This document shows positions 17,004 to 25,546 of a DNA stretch of 64,000 nucleotides, piece after piece. The DNA is from Streptomyces sp. SID9727. GTDB lineage: Bacteria; Actinomycetota; Actinomycetes; Streptomycetales; Streptomycetaceae. A program made the position numbers and the translations under genes. The stretch's first letter is position 1, and every line of letters begins with the position of its first letter. The notes under the pieces were generated by a model. It worked only from the letters and a program-made list of their open reading frames with translations. It was not told the origin of the DNA and did not search any database. The DNA is taken from NCBI RefSeq assembly GCF_010550605.1, contig NZ_JAAGNI010000435.1, positions 1-64,000 of the forward strand, written 5' to 3'.

Positions 17004-18247
17004 GAGGACTGCTGCGGCGTACGGCGATGAGCCGCCCGGCCGTGTTGATGGCCACGATGCCCGGAGCGACGGCCCTGCGGCTGGAGGCGGAGGCGGAGCT
17101 GCGCCGACGTGGATGGCCCGTCGCGTCCGCTCCGGCGGCCGCGGACCTGCTTCTCGTCTGTGGCGTGCCCGTCCTCACGGCCGCGGAATGGGTGGACGGC
17201 ATCGAGCAGTCGGTACCGGAACCCGCCGTGCGCGTCGCGGTGGAGCGAAGCGGTCAGGTCGCACAGGCACTGGACGCGGCGCGCCGGGAACTGACCGGCA
17301 GGGCGGTGGACCCGCGCGGCGCCGGGGCGACGGACCGTCCTGCCCACCACCGCGAGGCAGCGGACCGGCCGGATGCCCCGCGCCACGGACGCGCCGGGCG
17401 TGAGTCCGCGGAGCCCCACGGCCACGGGGGCCACATGGGTCACGCCATGGGCGAGGTGGCCGGCCTGCCGCTGGCCGAGCGGGCCGATGACCGGGACGCG
17501 CTGAAGCTCGACCAGCTGCACGTGCCGTTCGGTCCCGGGCTGAGCGACTGGCCCGCGGGGCTGATCCTCCGTCTCACGCTGCAGGGAGACGTCGTGCAGG
17601 CCGTCGAGGCGGACCACCTCCCCGTACCGCCCGGCCAGCGGCTGCCCTTCTGGGACGAGCCGTGGTTGCGGGCCGCCCGGGGCGAGCACGTCACCAAGGG
17701 CTGCGCGGCGCGCCGGCGCTGTGCGGCGCATCTGGACAGCGCGGGACGGCTCCTTGCCGTCGCGGGCTGGGAGGATGCCGCCGCGCGGTGCCGTCTGCTT
17801 CGCGACGCTGTGCTGTCAGGGGCATCGCGTGAGGCGATCGGCGGTGTGCTCGGCGGAACGGTGCGCAGAATCGGGCGGTCCCGGACCCTGCGCTGGTCGA
17901 TCGCCGGACTCGGAGGGCTGCCGGCCGGTCGAGCACGAGCGGCCGGGGTGTCCGGGCCGGCCCTGGCCGCGGCCGGAGACGCCCACGACCGGTTGCTGAC
18001 GTGGCTGCGGGAAACGGAGCGCGGTCTCGACGCCCTCGATGACACGCGGCCGTTGACGTGGGCCGATCGGGCCGGACCGCGCGGCCTGCTGGACGGGCCG
18101 ACGCCGCCGTCGCAGCCGTTGCTCGACGTTCTTCCCGGCCTGCTGACCGGAGCCGAGTACGCCTGCGCGCGGATCATCCTGGCCAGTCTGGACCCGGACG
18201 TCGATGAACTCGCCTCCGCACCCGTGTCCGGAGCGTTCCATGGCTGA
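17000..18247 (+). CDS. NuoB/NuoD-like fusion of the complex I-like operon
   Basis: 415 residues from the GTG at 17000, overlapping nuoA by four bases. Residues about 11-95 resemble the second half of NuoB (PAAADLLLVCGVP corresponds to the QADLMIVAG strand), but the four Cys that bind cluster N2 in real NuoB are absent. Residues 127-148 form a His-rich linker (HGHGGHMGHAMG). From about 172, HVPFGPGLSDWPAGLILRLT then GDVVQAVEADHLP follows the N-terminus of NuoD. The remainder looks like a worn NuoD without its quinone-site residues. The protein probably serves as a structural cap joining the membrane arm. The NuoB and NuoD relationships are my reading of weak similarity. Confidence 0.6.
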   Translation: MRGLLRRTAMSRPAVLMATMPGATALRLEAEAELRRRGWPVASAPAAADLLLVCGVPVLTAAEWVDGIEQSVPEPAVRVAVERSGQVAQALDAARRELTGRAVDPRGAGATDRPAHHREAADRPDAPRHGRAGRESAEPHGHGGHMGHAMGEVAGLPLAERADDRDALKLDQLHVPFGPGLSDWPAGLILRLTLQGDVVQAVEADHLPVPPGQRLPFWDEPWLRAARGEHVTKGCAARRRCAAHLDSAGRLLAVAGWEDAAARCRLLRDAVLSGASREAIGGVLGGTVRRIGRSRTLRWSIAGLGGLPAGRARAAGVSGPALAAAGDAHDRLLTWLRETERGLDALDDTRPLTWADRAGPRGLLDGPTPPSQPLLDVLPGLLTGAEYACARIILASLDPDVDELASAPVSGAFHG

Positions 18248-19184
18248 TACCGGGCCCTCGTGGGCGGCCGTCGCCCTCCCCATGGCGCTTGCGGCGGCAG
18301 CCGTCGTCACGGCGGGGTTCTCTGCGGTGGTGTCGGGGGAGGCCGGGCGCGGCCGGGCCGGGAGCGTCCGGGAGGCCGGGGTGCGGGCGCTGTCACCGTT
18401 GCGTGAGGCCCTGCGGCTGCTCGTCCAGCAGCCGCGCCGTACGACGGCCGCCGACCCGCTGCTCGGCCGGCTGGGCGTGGTGCTGGTCCCCGTGGCGGCG
18501 GTGCTCGCGGGCGGCGTACTGCCGTGGGGCTTTCGCGCGGTGAGCGATCCGCCGGTCGGCATCGTGTGGTTCAACGCCATGGAGGCGCTGGCCTGGGCAG
18601 CGGTGTGGCTGGCCGGCTGGGGACCGAACTCGGCGCTGTCGCTGATCGGCGGCTACCGGTTCCTGGCGCAGGGTCTGGCCTACGAACTGCCGCACATGTT
18701 CGCGCTCACCACCGCCGCTCTCGGAGCCGAGTCCCTGCGGGTGGGGGACGTGGTCGCCGCCCAGGACGGTGTGTGGTTCGTGGTGTGGATGCCGGTCGCG
18801 TTCGTCGTCTACCTGCTGAGCGCGCTCGCCATGTCCTTCTGGGGACCGTTCTCCCACCCGCTGTCCCGGGACGCCGCCGGTGGCGCGGCGGCCGAACTCG
18901 CGGGCGTGGACCGGTTGGTGTTCCTGGGCGGCCGGTGGCTGCTGCTCGTGGTGACCGCCGGATTCAGCGTGCCGCTGTTCCTCGGAGGAGGGCACGGCCC
19001 CGTGCTGCCGGGCTGGTCGTGGACGCTGCTCAAGACCGCCGCGGTCCTGGCGCTGCTGGTGGCCGGGCGCCGGGCGCTGCCCGTACTGCGGATGGAGCGG
19101 TACACGGAAGTGGCCTGGATGGTGCTGGTGCCGTTGACGCTGCTGCAGGCGCTGTTCGTCGCCGTCGTCGTACTGGACCGATGA
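18240..19184 (+). CDS. nuoH: NuoH-like subunit (complex I-like)
   Basis: 314 residues from the ATG at 18240, overlapping the upstream gene by eight bases. It has about eight membrane helices. The context and the loop MEALAWAAVWLAGWGPNSALSLIGGYRFLAQGLAYELPH match NuoH, in which this loop (GW...N.....G..R..AQ..SYE.P) lines the quinone channel. The typical SYE is AYE here. Loops are shorter than in respiratory NuoH. It is the central membrane subunit of this reduced operon and would link the NuoB/D-like protein to the pump modules. Confidence 0.88.
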   Translation: MADTGPSWAAVALPMALAAAAVVTAGFSAVVSGEAGRGRAGSVREAGVRALSPLREALRLLVQQPRRTTAADPLLGRLGVVLVPVAAVLAGGVLPWGFRAVSDPPVGIVWFNAMEALAWAAVWLAGWGPNSALSLIGGYRFLAQGLAYELPHMFALTTAALGAESLRVGDVVAAQDGVWFVVWMPVAFVVYLLSALAMSFWGPFSHPLSRDAAGGAAAELAGVDRLVFLGGRWLLLVVTAGFSVPLFLGGGHGPVLPGWSWTLLKTAAVLALLVAGRRALPVLRMERYTEVAWMVLVPLTLLQALFVAVVVLDR

Positions 19185-19203
19185 GAGGCAAGGTGCGCTG
19201 CCG

Positions 19204-19767
19204 ATGCTCGACGAGGTGATCTTCTGGGTGCTGGCCCTGGTGGCGGTGGCCGGTGGAGCCATGGTGTTCCGGTTCGACTCCATGGCCCGGGCGACCTACG
19301 CGCTGCTGGCGTCGCTGCTGTGCGTCGGAGGCGAGGTGCTGCTGCTCGGGCTGGACTACCTCGGGGTCGTGATCGTGCTGATGATGACCATCGAGATGGC
19401 CATCATGGCCGTGTTCATGCTCATGTACATGATGAATCCGGCCGGGCTGATGCCGATGAGCATGGTCCACAACAAGAAGGGCGCGACCGTGATCTGCGCG
19501 GCGCTCTTCGCGGGACTGGCCGCGGGCGTGTTCGTCGCTCCGTGGCCGTCCCGGCACGGTCGGCCGTCGGCCGATCCGACCATGGATCTGGGTATGTCCC
19601 TGATGGGTCCGCAGATGCTCACGATGATGACCCTGGGCCTCGCGCTGTTCGCGACCATGGTCGCGACCGTCGTCCTGTCCACCCGCCGCGGCCGGTACGA
19701 CCGGTTCGGGGACGACCTGAAGTCCCGCACCGCCGACGACCCGGTGCGGGGAGGGGTGGGCCGATGA
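19204..19767 (+). CDS. nuoJ: NuoJ-like subunit
   Basis: 187 residues, five membrane helices with a long Met-rich middle (MMTIEMAIMAVFMLMYMMNP). The segment GLDYLGVVIVLMMTIEMA corresponds to the conserved NuoJ helix 3 region (normally L..DF.A..Qi.vY.GAi), here with Asp and Met substitutions. The sequence is more divergent than in the 14-subunit operon. Nineteen bases separate it from nuoH, and its stop overlaps the start of nuoK by four bases. Confidence 0.85.
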   Translation: MLDEVIFWVLALVAVAGGAMVFRFDSMARATYALLASLLCVGGEVLLLGLDYLGVVIVLMMTIEMAIMAVFMLMYMMNPAGLMPMSMVHNKKGATVICAALFAGLAAGVFVAPWPSRHGRPSADPTMDLGMSLMGPQMLTMMTLGLALFATMVATVVLSTRRGRYDRFGDDLKSRTADDPVRGGVGR

Positions 19768-20069
19768 GCCTGGAGCTCTTCCTGCTGCTGGCCGCGGCCC
19801 TGTTCAGCATCGGCCTCTTCGGGGCCCTCACCCAGCAGTCGGTCGTGATGCTCATGATGGGGTTCGAACTGATGCTGGGCGGCGTCATCGTCGGCGCGGC
19901 GGCTGCCTGGCACTACATCACCCCGGCCACCGCCGACGGTCAGGTGCTCGTGGTCCTGGCGGTCACGGTCATGGCGGTGGAGATGGCCATCGGGTTCGCT
20001 GTGGTCACCGCGCTCTTCAGAGCCCGGGACGTCGACATGACCGACATGGCGGCGGAGCTGAAGGAGTGA
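19764..20069 (+). CDS. nuoK: NuoK-like subunit
   Basis: 101 residues, three membrane helices. MMGFELMLGGVIVGAAA fits the conserved helix 2 of NuoK (L...E...N), with Glu kept and the Asn position changed. VMAVEMAIGFAVVTALFR fits helix 3, with the second conserved Glu. These two Glu residues belong to the proton route of complex I. ATGA overlap with nuoJ, and GTGA overlap with nuoL. Confidence 0.9.
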   Translation: MSLELFLLLAAALFSIGLFGALTQQSVVMLMMGFELMLGGVIVGAAAAWHYITPATADGQVLVVLAVTVMAVEMAIGFAVVTALFRARDVDMTDMAAELKE

Positions 20070-21925
20070 GCGCGCTGCTGTGGGCGCTCATCGCCCTGCC
20101 GCTGACCGTGGGGACACTGCTCGCGGTCGCCGGCCGGCCGGTGGACCGCTGCGCTCCCGCCGTCGCGGTCGGCACGGCCGCCGCCGGCCTCGGCCTCGCC
20201 GTCGCGGCTGCGTTCGCGCATCCGCGAGTCGAAGCGCCACTGCTGGACGGGCTTCCCGCCGGCCTCGCGGTGGACGGACTGTCGGGCCTCATGGTCGTCA
20301 CGGTCACCGCGGTGACCACGGCCGTCCTCGTGTTCAGTGTCGCGGACATCGGTCCGGGAGAGGCACGCGCCCGCTTCTTCGGGCTGATGCTGCTGTTCGG
20401 CGGCGCGATGCTGGCGACGGTGACCGCGACCACGTTGCCCGTCCTGCTGATGGCGTGGGAGGTGATGGGCGCCACCTCCTGGGCACTGATCGGCTACTGG
20501 TGGCGCGACAGCGAGCGCGGTGACGCCGCCGCCACCGCCTTCCTCACCACCCGCGCCGCCGACCTCGGCCTCTACCTCGCCGCCGGAGCGGCGCTGGCGA
20601 GCGGACAAGCCGGCTCCCTCGCCCTCGACGGCCTCGCGGCCACGACCGGTGCGTGGTCCGACCTCGTCACCGCGGGAGTCATCACGGCCGCCTTCGGCAA
20701 GTCCGCCCAGCTGCCGTTCAGTTTCTGGCTGTCCAGGGCCATGCGGGGACCCAGCCCCGTCTCCGCCCTGCTCCACTCGGCGACCATGGTCGCGGCCGGG
20801 GCGTATCTGCTGCTTCGGCTGGAGCCCCTCCTCGCGCGGTCCGGCTGGGGCGGGCCCGTGGTGGCGTGGACGGGTGCCGTGACGGCGGTCGTGCTCGGCC
20901 TGGTCGCCGTGGCCCAGAGCGACCTCAAGCAGCTCCTCGCCGCCTCGACCTGTGCCCAGATCGGCTTCATGGTGCTGGCTGCGGGCGTCGGCGCGGTGAC
21001 CGGTGGCATCCTGCAGCTCATCGCGCATGCCGCCGCGAAGAGCCTGGCCTTTCTCGTCGCGGGCGTCTGGCTGACGGCCCTCGGCACCAAGGAACTGACC
21101 GCCCTGCGCGGTGCGGCCCGGCGATTCCGAACCGCCGGCATGACCTTCGGCGTCGCGGCCCTGGCCCTGGCCGGTGTCCCGCCCCTGGCCCTGTGGCCGG
21201 CCAAAGACGTGCTCCTCGCCGGTGCCCTCGAGAGCGGTACGGCTCTGTACGCCGTCGGGCTGGCCGGCGCCGCGATCTCCGCCGTCTACAGCGTCAAGGC
21301 CCTGTGGTTCGTCTGGCGGCCCCGGCCCGCGGCCGCCCCGGCCGCCCGCGAACGGCAGCCGCAGCCGTATGCGTCCCGGCTGCCGCTCCTGATCCTGGCT
21401 GTCGCCTGTGCCGCCCTGACCGTCACCTCCTTCCCGCCTGTGCGGGACGCGGTGGGCAGGGTGCTCGGCGCCCGGGCGCAACCGGACCCGCACGTCTGGG
21501 AGTTCGCCCTGACCGCCGCACTGGCGGTCGCCGTGTCCGCCGGGGTCTGGATCCGGGGTCCACGACCTCTCGTCCCGCCGGGCCGGATCACCGCCGCGGT
21601 GTCGCACTGGCTCGGCCTGGAATCCGCCGCGCGCACGCTCCTCGTGGCCCCCGTCCTGCGCCTGGCCGGCACACTCGCCGACTTCGACGACCGAGTGCTC
21701 GACCGTGGCGTTGACGCCACCGCCCGCGGATCGGTCCGGCTGGCCAAGTGGACCGACGCACACGTGGAACGGCTCGTCGACGGTGCCGTGGAGGGCGTGG
21801 CCGAAGGCGCGAGGGCGCTCGGCCGCTGGGCGCGCCGACCGCAGACCGGGCAGCTGCACCAGTACCTCGCTCAGGCGGTCGCCGCCTTCACCGTCCTCGC
21901 CGTCGTCCTCGTCCTCGTGAGGTGA
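20066..21925 (+). CDS. nuoL: NuoL-like antiporter subunit
   Basis: 619 residues from a GTG overlapping the nuoK stop. It has about 14-16 membrane helices. Conserved pump features are visible: LLMAWEVMGATSWALIGYWW (the helix carrying the key Glu), TAAFGKSAQLPFSFWLSRAMRGPSPVSALLHSATMVAAG (catalytic Lys, and the loop with the conserved His) and LIAHAAAKSLAFLVAGVW (Lys helix). The C-terminus has an amphipathic region matching the lateral helix, followed by a last membrane helix. It is a proton-translocating subunit of the complex I-like assembly. Confidence 0.93.
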   Translation: MSALLWALIALPLTVGTLLAVAGRPVDRCAPAVAVGTAAAGLGLAVAAAFAHPRVEAPLLDGLPAGLAVDGLSGLMVVTVTAVTTAVLVFSVADIGPGEARARFFGLMLLFGGAMLATVTATTLPVLLMAWEVMGATSWALIGYWWRDSERGDAAATAFLTTRAADLGLYLAAGAALASGQAGSLALDGLAATTGAWSDLVTAGVITAAFGKSAQLPFSFWLSRAMRGPSPVSALLHSATMVAAGAYLLLRLEPLLARSGWGGPVVAWTGAVTAVVLGLVAVAQSDLKQLLAASTCAQIGFMVLAAGVGAVTGGILQLIAHAAAKSLAFLVAGVWLTALGTKELTALRGAARRFRTAGMTFGVAALALAGVPPLALWPAKDVLLAGALESGTALYAVGLAGAAISAVYSVKALWFVWRPRPAAAPAARERQPQPYASRLPLLILAVACAALTVTSFPPVRDAVGRVLGARAQPDPHVWEFALTAALAVAVSAGVWIRGPRPLVPPGRITAAVSHWLGLESAARTLLVAPVLRLAGTLADFDDRVLDRGVDATARGSVRLAKWTDAHVERLVDGAVEGVAEGARALGRWARRPQTGQLHQYLAQAVAAFTVLAVVLVLVR

Positions 21926-23439
21926 CCGCCGTGCTCACGGCCATCGTTCTGCTGCCGACCGTCATGGCGGCCGCCCTGCTGTGCGTGCCGCGCGGCGCGC
22001 CCCGGAGCCTCTTCCTGACGGCCTGGGCAGCCACCGCCGCCGCCGAACTGGCTCTGACGGTGACCGTCTGGACGGGCTACGAGCCCGGAGCGGGCATGCA
22101 GTACGAGACGCGGGCTCGCTGGATCCCCAGCGCCGGCATCAGCTACCACGTCGGAGTCGACGGCCTGTCCCTGCCGCTGGTGGCCGTCACCTGCGTGCTG
22201 TTCCTGGCGTGCGCCCTGTACGCCTGGCGCTCGACCCGGCGGGTGCGGGAGTTCGCGGCCCTGTTCCTCTTCCTGCAAACCACCTGCCTGGGCCTCTTCG
22301 TCGCCCTCGACCTGATCCTGTTCTTCGTCTTCTTCGACCTGTCCATCGTCGCGATGTACTTCGTCATCGCCGGATGGGGCCACAGGGACGCCGCCCGCGC
22401 CGCCCTGAAGTTCTTCCTCTACACCTTCACCGGCTCCCTCGCCCTGCTGCTCGGTTTCATCGGCCTGTACCTGGCAGCGGACCCCCACACCTTCGACATC
22501 ACCGAACTGACCACAGCCGACCCGCTCGCCGGTCGTGCCGCGTACGGCGCCCTCGTCCTCCTCGCCATCGGCGTCGGACTGGCGGTCAAGACCCCCACGG
22601 TGCCCTTCCATACCTGGCTGCCGCCCGCGCACACCGATGCCCCGGCCACCGGGTCGGCGATCCTCGCCGGGGTGCTGCTGAAGATGGGTACGTACGGTTT
22701 CCTGCGCATCGCCATGCCCATCCTCCCCGGCGCCTGGCGCGAGTACGCCCTCGTCTTCGTCACCATCGGTGTGGTCTCCGTGCTGTACGGCGCACTGGTC
22801 GCCCTGGCCCAGAGCGACTTCAAGCGGATGGTGGCGTACACCTCCGTCAACCACATGGGCTACATCGTCCTGGCGATCGGCGCGGCGGGCGCCGTCGGCA
22901 CCGGCCAGGAGGAGGCCCGCCGCCTCGCCGTCACCGGATCCGTCTTCCAGATGGTCAGCCACGGGCTCCTGACCGGGGCCCTGTTCCTGCTGTCCGGCGT
23001 GCTGTACGAGCGCGGCCGTACGTACGACATGTCCGCCTACTCCGGGGTCGCGGGGCGGGCACCGGTCTTCGCCGCGTTGACCGGTGTCGCCGCCTTCGCC
23101 TCCCTCGGGCTGCCCGGCTTCTCCGGCTTCATCGCCGAGTTCCAGGTGCTCACCGGCAGCCTCGGCCCGCAACCGGTGGCCACCGGACTGGCAGTGCTCG
23201 GCATCCTGCTCACCGCGGGTCTCTTCCTGCGCGCCCTGCAACAGATCTTCCTCGGCCCGCTGCGGTTGCCGCTCGCCGCGCCGGGCACCGACCGGCCGTT
23301 CCCCGACATCCGCCTCCACGAAGGGCTCGCGATCGTTCCGCTGCTCGTCCTGGGCGTCGTTCTCGGCCTCGCTCCCCGGTTCGTCCTGGACGTCATCGAA
23401 CCCGCCTCGCGCACCGTGCTGGAGCTGCTCGCGAGATGA
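21922..23439 (+). CDS. nuoM: NuoM-like antiporter subunit
   Basis: 505 residues from the GTG at 21922 (GTGA overlap with nuoL); a second GTG at 21931 is possible. It has about 14 membrane helices. YHVGVDGLSLPLV is the NuoM signature near residue 75. IVAMYFVIAGWG, KTPTVPFHTWLPPAHTDAPATGSAILAG and KMGTYGFLR match the pump core, and AYTSVNHMGYIVLAIGA followed by QMVSHGLLTGALFLL matches helices 10-12. It is a proton pump subunit, coupled to nuoN by an ATGA overlap. Confidence 0.95.
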   Translation: MTAVLTAIVLLPTVMAAALLCVPRGAPRSLFLTAWAATAAAELALTVTVWTGYEPGAGMQYETRARWIPSAGISYHVGVDGLSLPLVAVTCVLFLACALYAWRSTRRVREFAALFLFLQTTCLGLFVALDLILFFVFFDLSIVAMYFVIAGWGHRDAARAALKFFLYTFTGSLALLLGFIGLYLAADPHTFDITELTTADPLAGRAAYGALVLLAIGVGLAVKTPTVPFHTWLPPAHTDAPATGSAILAGVLLKMGTYGFLRIAMPILPGAWREYALVFVTIGVVSVLYGALVALAQSDFKRMVAYTSVNHMGYIVLAIGAAGAVGTGQEEARRLAVTGSVFQMVSHGLLTGALFLLSGVLYERGRTYDMSAYSGVAGRAPVFAALTGVAAFASLGLPGFSGFIAEFQVLTGSLGPQPVATGLAVLGILLTAGLFLRALQQIFLGPLRLPLAAPGTDRPFPDIRLHEGLAIVPLLVLGVVLGLAPRFVLDVIEPASRTVLELLAR

Positions 23440-24857
23440 CCGGGATGAACGAGAACCCCCTCGACCTCCTGCCCGAGGTTCTCCTCGCCGCCTCCGCCGT
23501 GCTCGGTCTGCTGCTCGGCGCTTGGCTGCCGCGCACCCGCCAGTGGCTGACCGGAGCCCTGGCGGGTGCGGCGTGCACAGGAGGGGCCGTGGCCGCCGCG
23601 CTCGCCGCCGGCGGCCCCGTGAAGACGGCGTTCGGTCAGTCCTTCGCGCTCGACACCCTCACGGCCACCAGCAGGATCGTCATTCTCGGGGCCACCCTGC
23701 TGGTCCTCGCGCTCACCATGCCGCGCCTGCACGGCGACCCGCGCGAAACCGAGTTCTACGTCCTGCTCCAGCTCGCCACCGCCGGCGCCCTGATGCTGGC
23801 GGGAGCCCAGGATCTGCTCCTGCTCGCCTCCGGCTATGTGCTGGCCAGCGTGCCGGCCTACGCGCTCGCAGGCTTCCGCAAGGACGGCCCGGGCACCGAG
23901 GCCGCCCTGAAGTTCTACGTCGTGGGCGCACTCTTCGGCGTAGTCATGCTCACCGGCATCACCATCCTGCTGGTCGCCGGGCGGACCACGTCGTACGCCA
24001 CGCTGCGCACCGGACTCGCCCAGGCGCCGTCCGGACTGGTGGCGGCCGGCACGCTCGCCCTGCTCGCCGGTGTCCTCTTCAAAGCCGGAGGCGTGCCCGG
24101 ACACTTCTGGGTGCCGGACACGATCCAGGGCAGCTCGGCACCGGTCGCCGCGTTCCTCACCACGATCCCGAAGACCGGCGCGCTGGCGGCGTTCTACCGG
24201 CTCGCCGCCGTTCCCCTCGCGGACGTCGGCCTGCCGTGGGCGGACCTGGTGGCGGTGCTCTCCGTGGCCTCGATGACTCTGGGCAACCTGGCGGCCTTCT
24301 TCCAGCAGGACGTCAAACGCCTCCTCGCCTACTCCACCATCAGCCAGGTCGGCTATCTGCTGCTCCCGGTGGCCGTCGCCGGACGCACCGGCCTCGACCA
24401 GAAGGCACTGCTGTACTACCTGGCCGGGTACGCGCTGACCAATCTCGGGGCCTTCGCCGTCGTCTGCGCACTCGGCCAGGCCCACACCATCGACGACTAC
24501 CGGGGTGCGGCCCGGGCGCATCCGGCCCTGCTGGCGTCCCTCGTGGTCTGCCTGCTGGGCCTGGTGGGCACGCCTCCCACCGCCGTCTTCCTCGGAAAGC
24601 TGGAAGTGTTCAGCGCGGCCATCGACGGAGGCTACGCATGGCTCGCCGTCGTCGCCGCGGTCAACACGGTGGCGTCCCTCTTCTACTACCTGCGCTGGAT
24701 CGCCCCGGCGTTCCTGGCGCGCGCGCCTGCTGATACCTCGCCCACCACGTCGAGGACCGCCGCCGCGACCGCTTACGGAGCAGCCACCGGTTCCGTCCTG
24801 CTCGGCCTGCTGGGCGGGACCTTCCTGGACGCACTGTCCGGTCCGCTCGCCCGCTGA
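23436..24857 (+). CDS. nuoN: NuoN-like antiporter subunit
   Basis: 473 residues from the ATG at 23436. It has about 14 membrane helices. ALAGFRKDGPGTEAALKFYVVGA is the conserved NuoN segment (Y.L.g.......s.EA..KYf..Ga). FKAGGVPGHFWVPDTIQGSSAPVAAFL carries the catalytic Lys and the family PDVYeGaP loop. KRLLAYSTISQVGYLLLP is the helix 10 signature. It is the last gene of the operon; a small hairpin follows at 24886. Confidence 0.95.
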   Translation: MTGMNENPLDLLPEVLLAASAVLGLLLGAWLPRTRQWLTGALAGAACTGGAVAAALAAGGPVKTAFGQSFALDTLTATSRIVILGATLLVLALTMPRLHGDPRETEFYVLLQLATAGALMLAGAQDLLLLASGYVLASVPAYALAGFRKDGPGTEAALKFYVVGALFGVVMLTGITILLVAGRTTSYATLRTGLAQAPSGLVAAGTLALLAGVLFKAGGVPGHFWVPDTIQGSSAPVAAFLTTIPKTGALAAFYRLAAVPLADVGLPWADLVAVLSVASMTLGNLAAFFQQDVKRLLAYSTISQVGYLLLPVAVAGRTGLDQKALLYYLAGYALTNLGAFAVVCALGQAHTIDDYRGAARAHPALLASLVVCLLGLVGTPPTAVFLGKLEVFSAAIDGGYAWLAVVAAVNTVASLFYYLRWIAPAFLARAPADTSPTTSRTAAATAYGAATGSVLLGLLGGTFLDALSGPLAR

Positions 24858-24885
24858 CCGGACATCGGGGCCCCACCGGCAGGGC

Positions 24886-24902
24886 CGGCGTCTCCGACGC
24901 CG
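24886..24902 (+). terminator. Candidate terminator of the complex I-like operon
   Basis: CGGCGTC-TCC-GACGCCG, a 7-base perfect stem 29 bases after the nuoN stop. There is no T-run. A modest candidate for the operon end. Confidence 0.4.
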
Positions 24903-24999
24903 ACGCGTGGGCGACACCCCGCGCTCATGCACAGGAAGAACGCACCGGACCGGCACCCCTCGGCTAAACAAGAGGGGTACCCGAAGAAACGGCCGGCAG

Positions 25000-25539
25000 A
25001 TGGACGACGACACCACCGCGACACCCGTGCACCCGCCCTTGCGGCTGGTGCTCGTCTCGGACACCCACGTACCCCGGCGCGCCAGACACCTTCCCGATGA
25101 ACTGATGGACGATGTGCACCGTGCGGACGTCGTCGTCCATGCCGGGGACTGGGTCGACGTCGCTACCCTCGATCTGCTGGAGCACCACGCTCGGCGCCTG
25201 GTCGGCGTGTACGGGAACAACGACGGTCCGGAACTGCGAGCCAGGCTGCCGGAGGTGGCCCGCGTCCGGCTGGGAGGCGTGCGCTTCGGTGTCGTCCACG
25301 AGACGGGGGCGGCCCCGGGGCGGGAGGCGCGCTGCGCCGCGCTCTACCCGGACCTGGACGTCCTGGTCTTCGGTCACAGCCACATCCCCTGGGACACCGG
25401 GGCTCCGGGCGGGCTGCGCCTGCTGAATCCCGGATCGCCGACGGACCGCAGACGGCAGCCGTACTGCACCTACATGACGTGCACGGTGAGGGACCGCGCA
25501 CTCACCGAGGTCACCCTGCACCGCCTCCCCAGACGCTGA
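25000..25539 (+). CDS. YfcE/MJ0936-type metallophosphoesterase
   Basis: 179 residues from the ATG at 25000. Metal-binding motifs are in order: LVSDTHVP (DxH, about residue 20), VVHAGDWVD (GDxxD, about 47), GVYGNNDG (GNND, about 70), GVVHETG (about 94), and FGHSHIP (GHxH, about 126), followed by LLNPGSP. This is the full set of the small phosphodiesterase family. It hydrolyses phosphodiesters or phosphomonoesters in the cytoplasm; its natural substrate is unknown. It stands alone, convergent with the P450 gene (stop codons eight bases apart). Confidence 0.93.
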   Translation: MDDDTTATPVHPPLRLVLVSDTHVPRRARHLPDELMDDVHRADVVVHAGDWVDVATLDLLEHHARRLVGVYGNNDGPELRARLPEVARVRLGGVRFGVVHETGAAPGREARCAALYPDLDVLVFGHSHIPWDTGAPGGLRLLNPGSPTDRRRQPYCTYMTCTVRDRALTEVTLHRLPRR

Positions 25540-25546
25540 GTGAGGG

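Noticed and set aside
20017-20475. Many other frames of 60-300 residues opposite or beside certain genes
   Set aside because: High-GC genomes give long open frames by chance; third-position GC favours the annotated frames.
19940-21859. A 639-residue minus-strand frame across nuoL
   Set aside because: Gly/Gln/Arg/His-rich mirror of the membrane protein gene; no ribosome site or motif.
23037-25220. A 727-residue minus-strand frame across nuoM/nuoN
   Set aside because: Antisense shadow with Arg/Gly repeats; the plus-strand genes are certain.
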